Part shown: positions 1-8,537 of the stretch, piece after piece
How the letters are laid out: every line of letters starts with the position of its first letter
Numbering within the stretch: the first letter of the stretch is position 1
IMG/VR virus record: IMGVR_UViG_3300008050_003866
Location: 1 to 23,868 of that record
Strand: one strand, 5' to 3'
DNA: 23,868 nucleotides
From: a virus
Notes under the pieces: model-generated
Database searches by the model: none
What the model saw: only the letters and a program-made list of their open reading frames with translations
Told to the model about the DNA's origin: nothing
Program-made: the position numbers and the translations under genes

Positions 1-1534
1 AAACCCCATTGTCGTCAATGTGAACAATCGTCTTGATCTCCTCCCGCAGTTTCCCTTTCACCTCTCTCGTAGCTGGGAACTCGACGGCCATCCCTCGGTC
101 AGACAAAACCGCTAACCAGCGATTCGCGGACACTTCAATCGAAGCCAACGCAGCCTCCGCCATATGAGCCCTCGCTCCCTTCGGTCCCAGAGCCTCCAGC
201 CATGATTGAGCCGCGTTCAGTGTCCATTTAGCGTGCTGGGCCACTGCCTGGGTCACCCCTAACTCGTGCTTGAGTTTCCCGATTGACTCAATCTCAGCCT
301 CAAATCGAGACTGAAACGGGTTCTCCGTCTTTACAAGATCCTTCAAACGCCGCACAGCCTGATTCAACTCGCGCTGAACAGCTGGAGCCTCCTCGCTTCC
401 AGTGGGGAGTGCACTGAGGTCGTCCTTCCACTCAAGCCTCGCGTTAACCAACCACTCATCGGCGTCCCTCATAATCTTCTGACAGTTCCGCGTCTCGGCC
501 TCAGCTTTTTTAGCCTCGGACTCTAAGATGTTTCTTTTCGATGTAGCCGCTCCAAGCTTTTTAACGACAATCGGTCCAATCGCCTGATCGCAGGTGGGGC
601 ACGGATCTCCTAGCGTCAACCCGCTCAGCTTAGTGGCTTCCTCAGAAGCCGCTCGAAGCTGGGCATAGGACTCACGGTAGAACTTCTCCGCTGCAACGAC
701 TGCGTCCTGATACGGCTTCCGATCCAGCTCAGGCTCTGCTGCCTCTAGCGCTGCTCGCTTTTTAAGGCTCCCGCTCAGAAGAGCGTCCGAGTCGATCTTC
801 GCGCTGTGCAGCTCATGGAGCCCCTTGACCTCAGCCTCGATTTCAGCGAGCTTGACCCCTTTCTCGGTCGTCCATTCCTTCAATTTGCGCTCAGTCGCGC
901 TCACATCAATCCGGGCTAACCGCGACTTAATGTCGTCAACCCGTCTCTCCGCTATCTCGTGAGCCTTGATAGCGCTGGAACGCTGCACCTTGGCTCGGTC
1001 GAAAGCTTCTTCCAGCTCTGCCGCTCCACTGATCGCGTCCAGAATAGCCCGTTTTCGAGAGTCGGTAGCCTCCGCAAAGCTCCAGGGATCTCCCTGCCCT
1101 CGGACTACCGTGCGGCACCACGTCTCATAGTCTGCGCCCACAATCCCATCAATCATCGTCTGAGTCGCGTCTGCCAGCGGAGTTCCGTGGTCGTACACCG
1201 TGATCGAATCCGCTCCAGTCAGCTTCCGCTCCCTCACTATCGTCCAATCGAGAGACTCGTTATCAGGATCAATGATCCTAATCTCAACGATTGCTTCGTG
1301 CTGGTCGCTCCCGACGACCGCCTTACCGCTGATCGCTCGAGTCCCGCTCCCCATCCTCTCTGGGGGACATTTCCCATACAGGCACCACGTCAGAGCCTTG
1401 CTCACCAGCGTGCTTTTCCCGGCTCCATTGTCACCGATAATAGCGACTGGGCCTTGACCGTTGAGGGTGAGTGTCTGGCTTTTGGACCCGTAGGAACCGA
1501 ACCCGGAGACACTAATGTACTCTAAGACTGCCAT
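1..1534 (-). CDS. sbcC: SbcC/Rad50-like (T4 gp46-type) recombination nuclease ATPase subunit, C-terminus beyond window
   Basis: The frame is open from an ATG at 1534 to the left edge (about 511 residues), so this is the N-terminal part of a longer protein. The Walker A motif GDNGAGKST lies at about residues 34-42. Long charged helical stretches follow, and CPTC at about residues 312-315 (bases 590-601) is the CXXC zinc hook that dimerises Rad50/SbcC coiled coils. The second coiled-coil arm has begun, but the ABC signature and Walker B halves lie outside the window. In this family the ATPase works with the SbcD/Mre11 nuclease in processing DNA ends; in T4 the gp46/47 pair feeds recombination-dependent replication. 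The start overlaps the end of the SbcD gene by 13 bases and has GAGGT five bases upstream. The family call is firm; phage-specific substrates are inferred. Confidence 0.93.
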   Translation of the reverse strand, partial: MAVLEYISVSGFGSYGSKSQTLTLNGQGPVAIIGDNGAGKSTLVSKALTWCLYGKCPPERMGSGTRAISGKAVVGSDQHEAIVEIRIIDPDNESLDWTIVRERKLTGADSITVYDHGTPLADATQTMIDGIVGADYETWCRTVVRGQGDPWSFAEATDSRKRAILDAISGAAELEEAFDRAKVQRSSAIKAHEIAERRVDDIKSRLARIDVSATERKLKEWTTEKGVKLAEIEAEVKGLHELHSAKIDSDALLSGSLKKRAALEAAEPELDRKPYQDAVVAAEKFYRESYAQLRAASEEATKLSGLTLGDPCPTCDQAIGPIVVKKLGAATSKRNILESEAKKAEAETRNCQKIMRDADEWLVNARLEWKDDLSALPTGSEEAPAVQRELNQAVRRLKDLVKTENPFQSRFEAEIESIGKLKHELGVTQAVAQHAKWTLNAAQSWLEALGPKGARAHMAEAALASIEVSANRWLAVLSDRGMAVEFPATREVKGKLREEIKTIVHIDDNGV

Positions 1535-2583
1535 AAACCGACCTCGTCTGCCCATGCAAGGAGGTTGGCTGGCTGCATTCGTTCGCCATCTGGTCCGTAG
1601 ACCCGATTGACATACTGAAGAACCGCCTCCTGCGGATTGGAATTCTTATCCACGATCTTGCGCTGACTGGCCCCAGACTCAGCGATAATCGAAGCGCCCT
1701 CTAGCCCAGCGTCCTTCAGAACCCTGGATTTCTGTTTGACCGCTTCTCGAGTGCCGTTCACGACGACCCTCACTCGGTCTCCAGCCCTCATCTCTGACGG
1801 AGCCTTCGGGTCAGCCCCTCCCAGATCCCAAAGCACCGTGTAGTGCTTAGGAGCGGAGAGGTTGTAGGCTATGCGCTCAGGAACGTCTGGTTCGCCACAC
1901 GGCCAGCCAATCGGGAACTTCTCCCAGCGCAGCCAGCCCTTCTTCTGCCCCTCCTCCGCGAAGGAAGTCTCGTAGGGTGAGCCACAATAGATAATGGAGC
2001 CAAGATTCTGAGGCATATGGTAGTGCCCTGAGATCACCATTTCAGCCGTCACTTTATTACAGGAGAGCCCGTCCATATCGCGTCTCATGCTGTTGACGTA
2101 AGAGCCCTTCCAGCCCTGGTGAACCCACCAGCATTTAGCGGTCCCGTTCTCACCCTTCTTCAGAGCGCCGACTGCGCTCCAGAACTCCTCTGCGGAGTAC
2201 TGGTATGGGACCATCAGCCCCACATTAGTGACCTCCGGGTGAGTGAAGACTCGAACATTCGACCTGTTTGCGAAGTTCGCTAACCGATCAAGGCTTTCCA
2301 GAGCGTTTCTGGCACGGGTGTACTGGTCGTGATTTCCGACGACAATGTACACCTCCCCTCTGAACCGTTGCAGTGTATCTCTAAATCGGTTGAAGGTAGG
2401 CATATGCACCGTGTCTGCCTGATCGAGGATATCCCCGACTAAAACCGTAGTGCCTCCACACTCCTGGTCGTCGGCCAGAAGAGCCTCCAAAGCCTCAAAC
2501 ACCCACTGAGCTGTCCGCTGCGATAGATGGAGATCGCTGGTCGCTCGGACTACCGCTTCTCCCTGAGACTGAATCGGACTCAT
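1522..2583 (-). CDS. sbcD: SbcD/Mre11-like (T4 gp47-type) metallophosphoesterase nuclease subunit
   Basis: 353 residues. The calcineurin-like metallophosphoesterase motifs appear in order: SDLHL (D17, H19), VGDILD (D51), GNHD (N84, H85), WVHQG (H155) and SGHYH (H187, H189). These residues coordinate two metal ions in the Mre11/SbcD nuclease site. The C-terminal third (from about residue 230) has no motif I recognise and probably corresponds to the capping and SbcC-binding region. The start ATG overlaps the stop of the RecA-like gene as ATGA, and the SbcC-like gene begins inside its 3' end, so the two subunits are probably translationally coupled. Known family role: exonuclease and hairpin endonuclease in complex with the SbcC ATPase. 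Confidence 0.93.
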   Translation of the reverse strand: MSPIQSQGEAVVRATSDLHLSQRTAQWVFEALEALLADDQECGGTTVLVGDILDQADTVHMPTFNRFRDTLQRFRGEVYIVVGNHDQYTRARNALESLDRLANFANRSNVRVFTHPEVTNVGLMVPYQYSAEEFWSAVGALKKGENGTAKCWWVHQGWKGSYVNSMRRDMDGLSCNKVTAEMVISGHYHMPQNLGSIIYCGSPYETSFAEEGQKKGWLRWEKFPIGWPCGEPDVPERIAYNLSAPKHYTVLWDLGGADPKAPSEMRAGDRVRVVVNGTREAVKQKSRVLKDAGLEGASIIAESGASQRKIVDKNSNPQEAVLQYVNRVYGPDGERMQPANLLAWADEVGLWQS

Positions 2584-3995
2584 CGTCCCTCCATGTAGAT
2601 TTCAGTCAGAACCTCTTTGAGCTTTTCATTGCCGCTCAACATCTCAGCCAGCTCTGACCAGCCTCTGAAACTCCGGTCGTCGTCTCCCAGTAGCTCTGGA
2701 TCGGTAAACCGGCTCCAGCCTCCACCCACACGGATAATCCCTCGCTCTTTCAAATCTTCAAACAACGCCCACGCGTCATTGGCTCCCTTCCCGAAAAGTA
2801 GCCCAAACCGCTCCACCCTGTACGGGTCGTTCAGCTTATTCTTGGGTACTTTAATCTTGACCTCCTGCCCGATAGGAGGGTGCCCCTGCGCTCGGCTCTT
2901 GCCTGGAGCAAATATATCGCCGCACCGATCAACCTCAACTCGGATTGTCGTGTGGTATTTGATCCCCCCTCCGCCATACGTCTCGCTCGTGGGACCGTAC
3001 ATATTCCGACCCATTGCGATTTTCTCGTAGCGCTGGTTCACCAGAATCATCCCGATTGCTTCATCATCAATCAGTTGGACCAGTCTCCTCAAATTGCGCC
3101 TAATCACCCGTGCTGCGGTAGCAGGATGCACATCGCGAGCAGATCCATCCAACTCAGCCTCCGTAGCCGTTCCTGCCACGCTGTCCCATCCGATCACGAC
3201 TGGTCGATCTGCCTCTTGGATCAGCTCATTAGGTACACCTTTGGCCCAGTCGGTGAGAGCCTTCTTCCGCTCGGCTGAGTCCTCAGTATGGATAACGACT
3301 GGACCCAGGAGCTTACGACTGGCTGTGTCTCGGATCCCGCTCGGCCTTAGACCGACCGACTTCTGCCAATCGAGTAGTGCTGCCGCCTGAGCCCGACCCC
3401 ACTGCACAAAGTCATAACTCGCGATTGGCTTTGCGTTTTTCGGTCCCTGTGGGTCGAATACCACATAACGATAGGTGTTCAGCTTCTGCATTTTGCAGCC
3501 AGCCCTCGCCAGAGCGTCCACCCAGGCTGTGGCGTTAAGATGAGCCACAGTACGGACCAGGGTTTCAATCTCGTCGAACATGCCCTCCACTGTTTTCCCG
3601 TCAATCCAAACCAGCGACTCGGGCTTTACACCGAGCGAAGCCATGTAAGCTCTATTACGGCTTCGCTCGGTGTCGGCTAGAACGCCAATCCCGCCCTTCG
3701 CTTGGGTAGCTGCAAATATCTGATCCAGCATTGTCGACTTACCTGCGCCAGCCCACCCGCTGATCTCGGTAATTCGCCCCAACGGGATTCCTGTAGTTCC
3801 TAACGCACGCTCCAGAGCGATATTCAAAGTCGGAACGTACCCTCTGGGTGCGCCCATTTCCTCTGAGATGTCCAGCGTCTGAGCGCTTCCCTGTCCGTGG
3901 GCTCGCCTTACATGGCTCGCCAACGTCCGAGCGAGAAGATCTCTCTTTGGACCTGGGGCTGTCTTGGGTTTCGGAGGCTTTGGGCCTTTGCTCAT
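2580..3995 (-). CDS. RecA/UvsX-like recombinase with ~100-residue insertion
   Basis: 471 residues, longer than typical RecA (about 350) or UvsX (about 390). A Lys/Pro-rich N-terminus (KGPKPPKPKTAPGPKR) precedes the RecA core. Walker A is GWAGAGKST at about 80-88, the catalytic-type glutamate is in ADTER (about E110), Walker B is VVIGWDS (about 266-272), GMILVNQR (about 315-322) matches the end of RecA loop L2, and GGGGIKYHTTIRVEV matches the RecA strand after L2. Between about residues 155 and 262, where RecA goes almost directly to Walker B, there is extra sequence of roughly 100 residues with no motif I recognise. The start has GAGG seven bases upstream. Role by family: ATP-dependent strand exchange filament on single-stranded DNA. 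The stop overlaps the SbcD start as ATGA. Confidence 0.9.
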   Translation of the reverse strand: MSKGPKPPKPKTAPGPKRDLLARTLASHVRRAHGQGSAQTLDISEEMGAPRGYVPTLNIALERALGTTGIPLGRITEISGWAGAGKSTMLDQIFAATQAKGGIGVLADTERSRNRAYMASLGVKPESLVWIDGKTVEGMFDEIETLVRTVAHLNATAWVDALARAGCKMQKLNTYRYVVFDPQGPKNAKPIASYDFVQWGRAQAAALLDWQKSVGLRPSGIRDTASRKLLGPVVIHTEDSAERKKALTDWAKGVPNELIQEADRPVVIGWDSVAGTATEAELDGSARDVHPATAARVIRRNLRRLVQLIDDEAIGMILVNQRYEKIAMGRNMYGPTSETYGGGGIKYHTTIRVEVDRCGDIFAPGKSRAQGHPPIGQEVKIKVPKNKLNDPYRVERFGLLFGKGANDAWALFEDLKERGIIRVGGGWSRFTDPELLGDDDRSFRGWSELAEMLSGNEKLKEVLTEIYMEGR

Positions 3996-4048
3996 CCCAT
4001 CACCTCACTCTTCGCTGACTCAAAGGAAAGTCCTTCGGTTGTCGTACC

Positions 4049-4069
4049 CAATGTCGCTGAGCGACATTG
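4049..4069. repeat. 21-base perfect palindrome upstream of the RecA-like gene
   Basis: CAATGTCGCT, one central base, then AGCGACATTG: ten-base arms that match perfectly. As RNA it could form a nine-pair stem with a three-base loop. It sits in the 136-base gap between the SSB-GYF gene stop (4132) and the RecA-like start (3995), about 55 bases before the start. No run of T follows on the minus strand, so a classical intrinsic terminator is unlikely. It may be an operator for a dimeric regulator or an mRNA structure controlling recA. The arm core CGACATTG is one base from the CGACAATG word repeated elsewhere in the window. I see no clear promoter or small gene in the rest of the gap. Confidence 0.7.
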
Positions 4070-4131
4070 AACCATCAATTCACACTCCACGCAGCCTCGG
4101 TCATCTGGCCAGTACTGGAGGAAGCACGCTT

Positions 4132-5217
4132 TCAAAACGCACTCCCTTCCCGTGGAGTAGGAGGGGCTGGTGGTCCCTTCTTGCCCTTTTTTGGTGGAGG
4201 TGGAGCGCTCCTTTTCTTAGGAGCGAGGAGTGTAGCAACTTCGGGAACCTCAGCCGCATCTGCCCAGTCACTCATTCCGTCCTTCCATACCGAATGAGTA
4301 GCTGAAGGTGACCGCTTAACGAGTTTGGCGACCGCTTCTGCGGTTAGTCCCTCCTCCTGTCCATCCGCACCGCTGTAATGCCAGGGTCCAGCCTCCGCCG
4401 CTTCCAGAGCAGGTGGGGCTGGGGTGACCGAAGCTTCCGCCTTCGGCTCTACGGACGGAGTCACTGGGTCGGGTGTGTAGGTCACTCGCTTTGACCCAGT
4501 TCTTGGGTCCGTTGAAGCCGCAATTTCGTGCAACTCGTCTAAGGTGGCTGGCTTAGCGAGCCCCTCGAGGTCGTGAGCCGCCTTTGCCGTCTCGATAAAC
4601 TCCTCCTGCAAGGCAGAAGTGTCCATGTCAGTGATGGCATAACGGATATCAAAGCGCTTGGGTCCGATTCTCCGCGTCGTCAAAATCAGGTCTCGTCCTT
4701 CTTCGAGATCCTCAATGAAAGAGCGCTTCGCCATACAGATATCGAGGATCTGTTGCTGGATTGTTCTCGAGAAGCCCCAGACCTTCGGCTCGCCCGGATG
4801 TTGGTCGTCGTCTAAGTCTATGACGTTCGCAAACACCCGCAGTCGGGTGCTTAGCTCCTTAGCGGTCCCCAGGTACTCGGGGTTCCTGGATGCGTATAGC
4901 TCTCGAGACATCTTACATAAGGGACACGCCTTCTGGCTCTTCGGATCGTCATGGTTGTCTGGACACACCAGCGCCCTGGTTCTGCCATCCACGGTGACCA
5001 TATGCTGGTCAATCGTCATCCAGAACTCCTCGTGGTTCCCTCCGTTACCGTCTGGCCTCGGAACAATCCTGAGTCGCTTCTTGGTCTGATCTCCTTTGCG
5101 GGAAGGCTTGTCTGTACTGAGCCAGACGTAATCTGACCCTCCTCCCTGTGATCGCCGAGAATCCCTCGCCTTTGCCTTATCCATTTCACGCTCGTAAGCG
5201 CTAAAATCCCTCGCCAT
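4132..5217 (-). CDS. gp32-like single-stranded DNA-binding protein fused to a C-terminal GYF_2 domain
   Basis: 361 residues. The N-terminal half resembles T4 gp32-type SSB. Residues H72, C85, C98 and C101 have almost the spacing of the gp32 zinc ligands (H64, C77, C87, C90), and RLRVFANVIDLDD (about 125-137) with WGFSRTIQQQIL looks like the gp32 core. After a Pro/Ala-rich linker (about 240-275), residues 278-330 fit the GYF_2 (DUF4339) pattern: WHYSGADGQEEGL followed by VWKDGMSDWADAAEVPEV. The tail is PPPPKK...PPAPPTP and ends in GSAF rather than the usual acidic SSB tip. The start has GGAGG five bases upstream. Neighbours are the RecA-like gene downstream and a polyproline-tailed protein upstream. 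Role: coats single-stranded DNA in replication and recombination; GYF-type domains are known for protein-protein contacts, so recruitment of partners is inferred. Confidence 0.82.
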   Translation of the reverse strand: MARDFSAYEREMDKAKARDSRRSQGGGSDYVWLSTDKPSRKGDQTKKRLRIVPRPDGNGGNHEEFWMTIDQHMVTVDGRTRALVCPDNHDDPKSQKACPLCKMSRELYASRNPEYLGTAKELSTRLRVFANVIDLDDDQHPGEPKVWGFSRTIQQQILDICMAKRSFIEDLEEGRDLILTTRRIGPKRFDIRYAITDMDTSALQEEFIETAKAAHDLEGLAKPATLDELHEIAASTDPRTGSKRVTYTPDPVTPSVEPKAEASVTPAPPALEAAEAGPWHYSGADGQEEGLTAEAVAKLVKRSPSATHSVWKDGMSDWADAAEVPEVATLLAPKKRSAPPPPKKGKKGPPAPPTPREGSAF

Positions 5218-5219
5218 AC

Positions 5220-5852
5220 TTACCTCCGAATCTGTGGTGGTGGTGGTGGTCTACGCGACCCTCCGACATCTGTACTTATGCCCAGAGGAGCTGAAACGTC
5301 AGTGCCTCTGTGATTGTCGTCAAAGTCTCCAGGGAGCGCAGCTCCAGAGGTCTCCGCGAACGCCCTGACTACCCAAGTCCGCTGCTTCGCAGCTTCGAGA
5401 GCAGACTGAAGAACTATCCACGCCTCCTCCCGCTCAGCGATAATCGCGTAGTGCCTTTTGTACTCGTCCTTAGTCCGCATATACATTTCAGCCGCTGAGT
5501 TAGAAGGCAGCTTTGCTGGCTTAGGATTGCCCTTCGCGTCCTTCCCAGGACTCACCGCGCAAGCAAACTCCGCGTCCGTAGCGAATCCAATATCGTTAGT
5601 AACTCGATGAATGAGAGTGTCTCTCCAGCATCGGTACTCCATCTCAGCCATCTGTTTGTCTCGATAGGCTAACGCCACGAGCCTTCCCAGTTCGCAGATG
5701 AGTTGAGGCGTCTGAGCCGCTTCTTCTCCAGGCATGTTTGGGTTCATTGCCACAATCATGGCAAGGTAGGAGCCCTTATAGCTCTCTCCCCCGACCGCTA
5801 TCTCTGGGCACGCTGAAAGCCCGTTCACCAGTTCTGTGTATCCTCGTTTCAT
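5220..5852 (-). CDS. Protein of unknown function with polyproline C-terminus, between polymerase and SSB
   Basis: About 210 residues from the ATG at 5852, preferred over 5858 because it overlaps the polymerase stop as ATGA and leaves six bases after AAGGA. I do not recognise a family. The middle is predicted helical and charged (LAYRDKQMAEMEYRCWRD, then TKDEYKRHYAIIAEREEAW), and the C-terminus is glycine/proline-rich, ending RRPPPPPQIRR from a GGT repeat at about 5233-5251. Position between DNA polymerase, SSB and RecA suggests a replication or recombination accessory; a mediator that loads the recombinase, like T4 UvsY, would fit the size and helical character, but no motif proves it. Confidence 0.8.
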   Translation of the reverse strand: MKRGYTELVNGLSACPEIAVGGESYKGSYLAMIVAMNPNMPGEEAAQTPQLICELGRLVALAYRDKQMAEMEYRCWRDTLIHRVTNDIGFATDAEFACAVSPGKDAKGNPKPAKLPSNSAAEMYMRTKDEYKRHYAIIAEREEAWIVLQSALEAAKQRTWVVRAFAETSGAALPGDFDDNHRGTDVSAPLGISTDVGGSRRPPPPPQIRR

Positions 5853-7858
5853 TTCCATTCCTTCTTATCGGCCCAGTTTGTCATTGTCGTCTCCAAGTCA
5901 GCGATCACAGGAACCGGGCCGAATAAGCCCGTGAACGCTTCCATTTCACGCTGAACAATCAGCGCAACCTCTCTCAAATCAGATTGAGCGCAGTCTACTT
6001 GGATCTCATCGTGGACTGTGCTGGTCGTTACCGCTGGAAGAAGACCGTGCTGCTCCAGCAGCCATAGCTTTACGAGACTGAACCTAGTCAGTTCAGCCGC
6101 GCTCCCCTGTACGAGGCACGCAAACATGGAGCGCTCCTCCTCCGCCACAGCCGACTCATTATCCCAGAGGAGTCGCTTCCCGTGACACTCACGGCTCGTC
6201 CAATTCATAAAGGAGAGGCTACCCTTCCTCATTTTGCGGAGGAGCGCCTTCTTCGTCCGATCAATCTCCGGGTTTCGCTGGTGGTAGGCTCGGTGATAAG
6301 ACTTCGCCTGTTTCTCCTCCATCATCAAATCGGGGTTAGTCATCAGAAGAGTTGGGCCTCCTCCATACGGCACTCCGAAGTTAATGACCTTCGCAGCCCC
6401 TCGTTGCCGCTTCCAGTCGGAACTGGCAGGGTCAGCCCCGAAAATCTCCTGCGCCACAATCCCGTGAACGTCTGAAGACTCCTCGTTCTCCCGTGCTAAG
6501 CGATAATCCTCGTAGTCTATCAGCTGATCGCATAGCCGAGCATAAGACTCCGACTGATACGCTCCCAGAAGCGTCTCGTTCTGCGTAATCCACGCCAGCA
6601 TTCTCAGCTCAATCTGCGAGTAGTCGCAATAAACGCGTGCCCTCCCAGGCTCAACGACGAAGGCTCGCCTCACCATCTTCGATAAGACTGGGTGTCGATT
6701 GGGGATATTCTGGAAATTAGGCTTACTCGAAGAGAGTCTGCCACTAGCGGCTCCATGCTGATTGAAGCTCGGATGGACGTACCCGGCTGAGTCAGCCTTC
6801 ATAATCAGGCTGTCCGTGTAGGTACTCAGCACCTTGTATCGAGCCCTCCACTCCATCAATGGGTCAATGCCCTCGTGTAGAGGCTTCAGATTAGTGAGTG
6901 CAGCTCGGTCCACGGCAGGCTCATTTCCGCTCTCGGTCATCTTAGTGACCGGCAGTCCCAAGTCTTGGTAGAGAAGAGTCCGAACCGCTCGGTCGTTATT
7001 CCAAGCCAAGTCTACCCCAAACAGATTCTGTAGCTCCCGTCCTCCGGTATCCAGCTCATTATTGAGCTGGACCTTCACCCGTTCGAGGTAGTCGGTATCG
7101 ATCAGCTGCCCTCGGTACTCCATGTCGGCAATGGCTCGAACGAGGAGCATTTCATTCTCGTACAAAGATCGTCGTCTAACCTCCCACGGCTTACCCAGTC
7201 CCATAGCTTTTGACCTCTGCACTCGGTCGAGTGCAAGCGTGTGTCCAACGTCCCTGCAAGCGTACTCAGCCTCTAGAGGAACCGGCACCTCTTGGTGCCC
7301 GTTCTTATCGAGGTAGGCAGTCCGAGAGATCCTCAACGACTTAGCCCGAGCCCGAATCCAATGCTCCACTGCGTCCTTCATCTCAATCGCATCTTCATAG
7401 GGAGAAGCGCCGATTTGCATAACGACCTTCTCCAGTTGCATAGCCCTCGCCTCGTCTATGAGGTAAGCCTGGATCATTGTGTCGTGAATCGGAGTCCACG
7501 GAGGCACGGCCCAGTCGTCGGCCCGAGCCATATTAATGTCGAACTTGAGATTATGCCCCACCAGCTCTGGGGCCTTCTTGAGCACGTCCGAGAAAGCTGC
7601 CTTCGCGTGGTCCACATTGGCTTGCCGATCAGTCGTCCTGTGCGCGACCGGGACGTACCACGCCCTCGGGCCATCTCCTCTCCAGTACCCGACTGAATAG
7701 CCTATAGGCTTCTGCCCGTCCCAATATCTCAATCCGCTCGTTTCAAAGTCGAAGCCCACTACAGACGCAGACGACAGCTCATTTACCATTGTCGTCAAAT
7801 CCTCAGAGGTCGTTACGAGTTTATGCCCAGCTGTCATCTTCGTCGGTACCAACATCAT
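5849..7858 (-). CDS. Family A DNA polymerase with 3'-5' exonuclease domain
   Basis: 669 residues from the ATG at 7858, which overlaps the upstream stop as ATGA and has GAGGAG eight bases before it; in-frame ATGs further upstream lie inside the previous gene. Proofreading motifs: Exo I GFDFETSG (D37, E39), Exo II GHNLKFD (D107), Exo III YACRD (D203). Polymerase motifs: SGRLSSSKPNFQNIPNR (about 372-388), motif A DYSQIELR (D412), motif B KVINFGVPYGG (K490, F494) and motif C VHDEIQVD (H616, D617). There is no 5'-3' exonuclease domain, as usual for phage PolA. The residue equivalent to E. coli F762 is phenylalanine. This is the phage replicative polymerase, acting with the helicase and primase encoded upstream. 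Confidence 0.97.
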   Translation of the reverse strand: MMLVPTKMTAGHKLVTTSEDLTTMVNELSSASVVGFDFETSGLRYWDGQKPIGYSVGYWRGDGPRAWYVPVAHRTTDRQANVDHAKAAFSDVLKKAPELVGHNLKFDINMARADDWAVPPWTPIHDTMIQAYLIDEARAMQLEKVVMQIGASPYEDAIEMKDAVEHWIRARAKSLRISRTAYLDKNGHQEVPVPLEAEYACRDVGHTLALDRVQRSKAMGLGKPWEVRRRSLYENEMLLVRAIADMEYRGQLIDTDYLERVKVQLNNELDTGGRELQNLFGVDLAWNNDRAVRTLLYQDLGLPVTKMTESGNEPAVDRAALTNLKPLHEGIDPLMEWRARYKVLSTYTDSLIMKADSAGYVHPSFNQHGAASGRLSSSKPNFQNIPNRHPVLSKMVRRAFVVEPGRARVYCDYSQIELRMLAWITQNETLLGAYQSESYARLCDQLIDYEDYRLARENEESSDVHGIVAQEIFGADPASSDWKRQRGAAKVINFGVPYGGGPTLLMTNPDLMMEEKQAKSYHRAYHQRNPEIDRTKKALLRKMRKGSLSFMNWTSRECHGKRLLWDNESAVAEEERSMFACLVQGSAAELTRFSLVKLWLLEQHGLLPAVTTSTVHDEIQVDCAQSDLREVALIVQREMEAFTGLFGPVPVIADLETTMTNWADKKEWK

Positions 7859-8199
7859 AGGGCTTGCTCCTCTCCAATCCACGTCACCAGGGAACTCCGG
7901 TAGCCTGAGTCGTCCATCGCTGCTACTAAGTGCTCTGGCGTGATCTCAACGACGCCCTCTCTAGCAGTCGGGTGCCCGACTATGGATAGCTCTCCGCCAC
8001 GCCACATAATCCTGATCTCGCCTATCGGAGTCTCGCCCTTCTCAAAGGAGCACACCGATAGGAGAAACAGCCCTGGGTCGCACAGCCGCGTTTCATCAGG
8101 CTCCGAGCCGCCAGTCACGTCTCTAAGATCGAGCGACCAGCACGCTACTTTCCTAATGTCAGAGCGACTGATATCGATTGATCCATATGAAGTTTTCAT
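7855..8199 (-). CDS. Small protein of unknown function upstream of DNA polymerase
   Basis: 114 residues, with a strong GGAGGAGG site immediately before the ATG at 8199. I recognise no family, membrane segment or metal-binding motif. The sequence is mixed alpha/beta in character, with an EIRIMWRGGELSIVGH stretch that looks like paired beta strands, followed by an EITPEHLVAAM helix. It overlaps both neighbours as ATGA (8199-8196 upstream, 7858-7855 downstream), so it is expressed together with the polymerase. Density of packing and a good ribosome site are the reasons for calling it real. Confidence 0.72.
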   Translation of the reverse strand: MKTSYGSIDISRSDIRKVACWSLDLRDVTGGSEPDETRLCDPGLFLLSVCSFEKGETPIGEIRIMWRGGELSIVGHPTAREGVVEITPEHLVAAMDDSGYRSSLVTWIGEEQAL

Positions 8200-8537
8200 T
8201 TCCTCCTCCTCCGTAACTTAAAGAATCTGTGTCCAGACAACGTCCTGTCGCCTGTAATGACCCGAGCAACGGCAGAGAGCGTTTTATATCGCTCAGCCTC
8301 TGGGCCATATGGAGAGTGGGGCTGGGACTCGTCATAGACGTATCGCCAGTGCCCCTTTGGATTGTCAGGAACCGGAGGCACCACAGCCACAGTGTGGCGC
8401 ACTCCGAGATAGTGAACGCTGAGAGCGTTGCCTACCTTTAGATCGCGTGAGTTGAAGTCTACGTCCCCCTCCCTCATGACCTCCTGGATCAGCCCGGTGA
8501 CATCGTGGAACGACCCTCTGTACCCCCAGCGCTTCAT
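8196..8537 (-). CDS. Small protein of unknown function
   Basis: 113 residues starting at an ATG that overlaps the previous stop as ATGA. The Shine-Dalgarno match is weak (AAGGTCAGGAA before ATG), so translational coupling is likely. No family is recognised. A central segment (NALSVHYLGVRHTVAVVPPVP) reads like beta strands, followed by HWRYVYDESQPHSPYGPEAERYKTLSAVARVITG, and the C-terminus is strongly basic (FFKLRRRRK), compatible with nucleic-acid contact. Function is not inferable beyond membership of the replication operon. Confidence 0.7.
   Translation of the reverse strand: MKRWGYRGSFHDVTGLIQEVMREGDVDFNSRDLKVGNALSVHYLGVRHTVAVVPPVPDNPKGHWRYVYDESQPHSPYGPEAERYKTLSAVARVITGDRTLSGHRFFKLRRRRK

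Noticed and set aside
959-1525. Plus-strand frame of 188 codons near the left end
   Set aside because: Antisense to the SbcC-like gene, whose Walker A and zinc hook are in the minus frame; no start signal.
3207-3540. Intein in the RecA-like gene
   Set aside because: The insert is only about 100 residues and lacks the N-terminal Cys/Ser block and the C-terminal His-Asn motif of inteins.
5233-5251. GGT microsatellite as a phase-variation repeat
   Set aside because: It encodes an in-frame proline run; changes in triplet number would not shift the frame.
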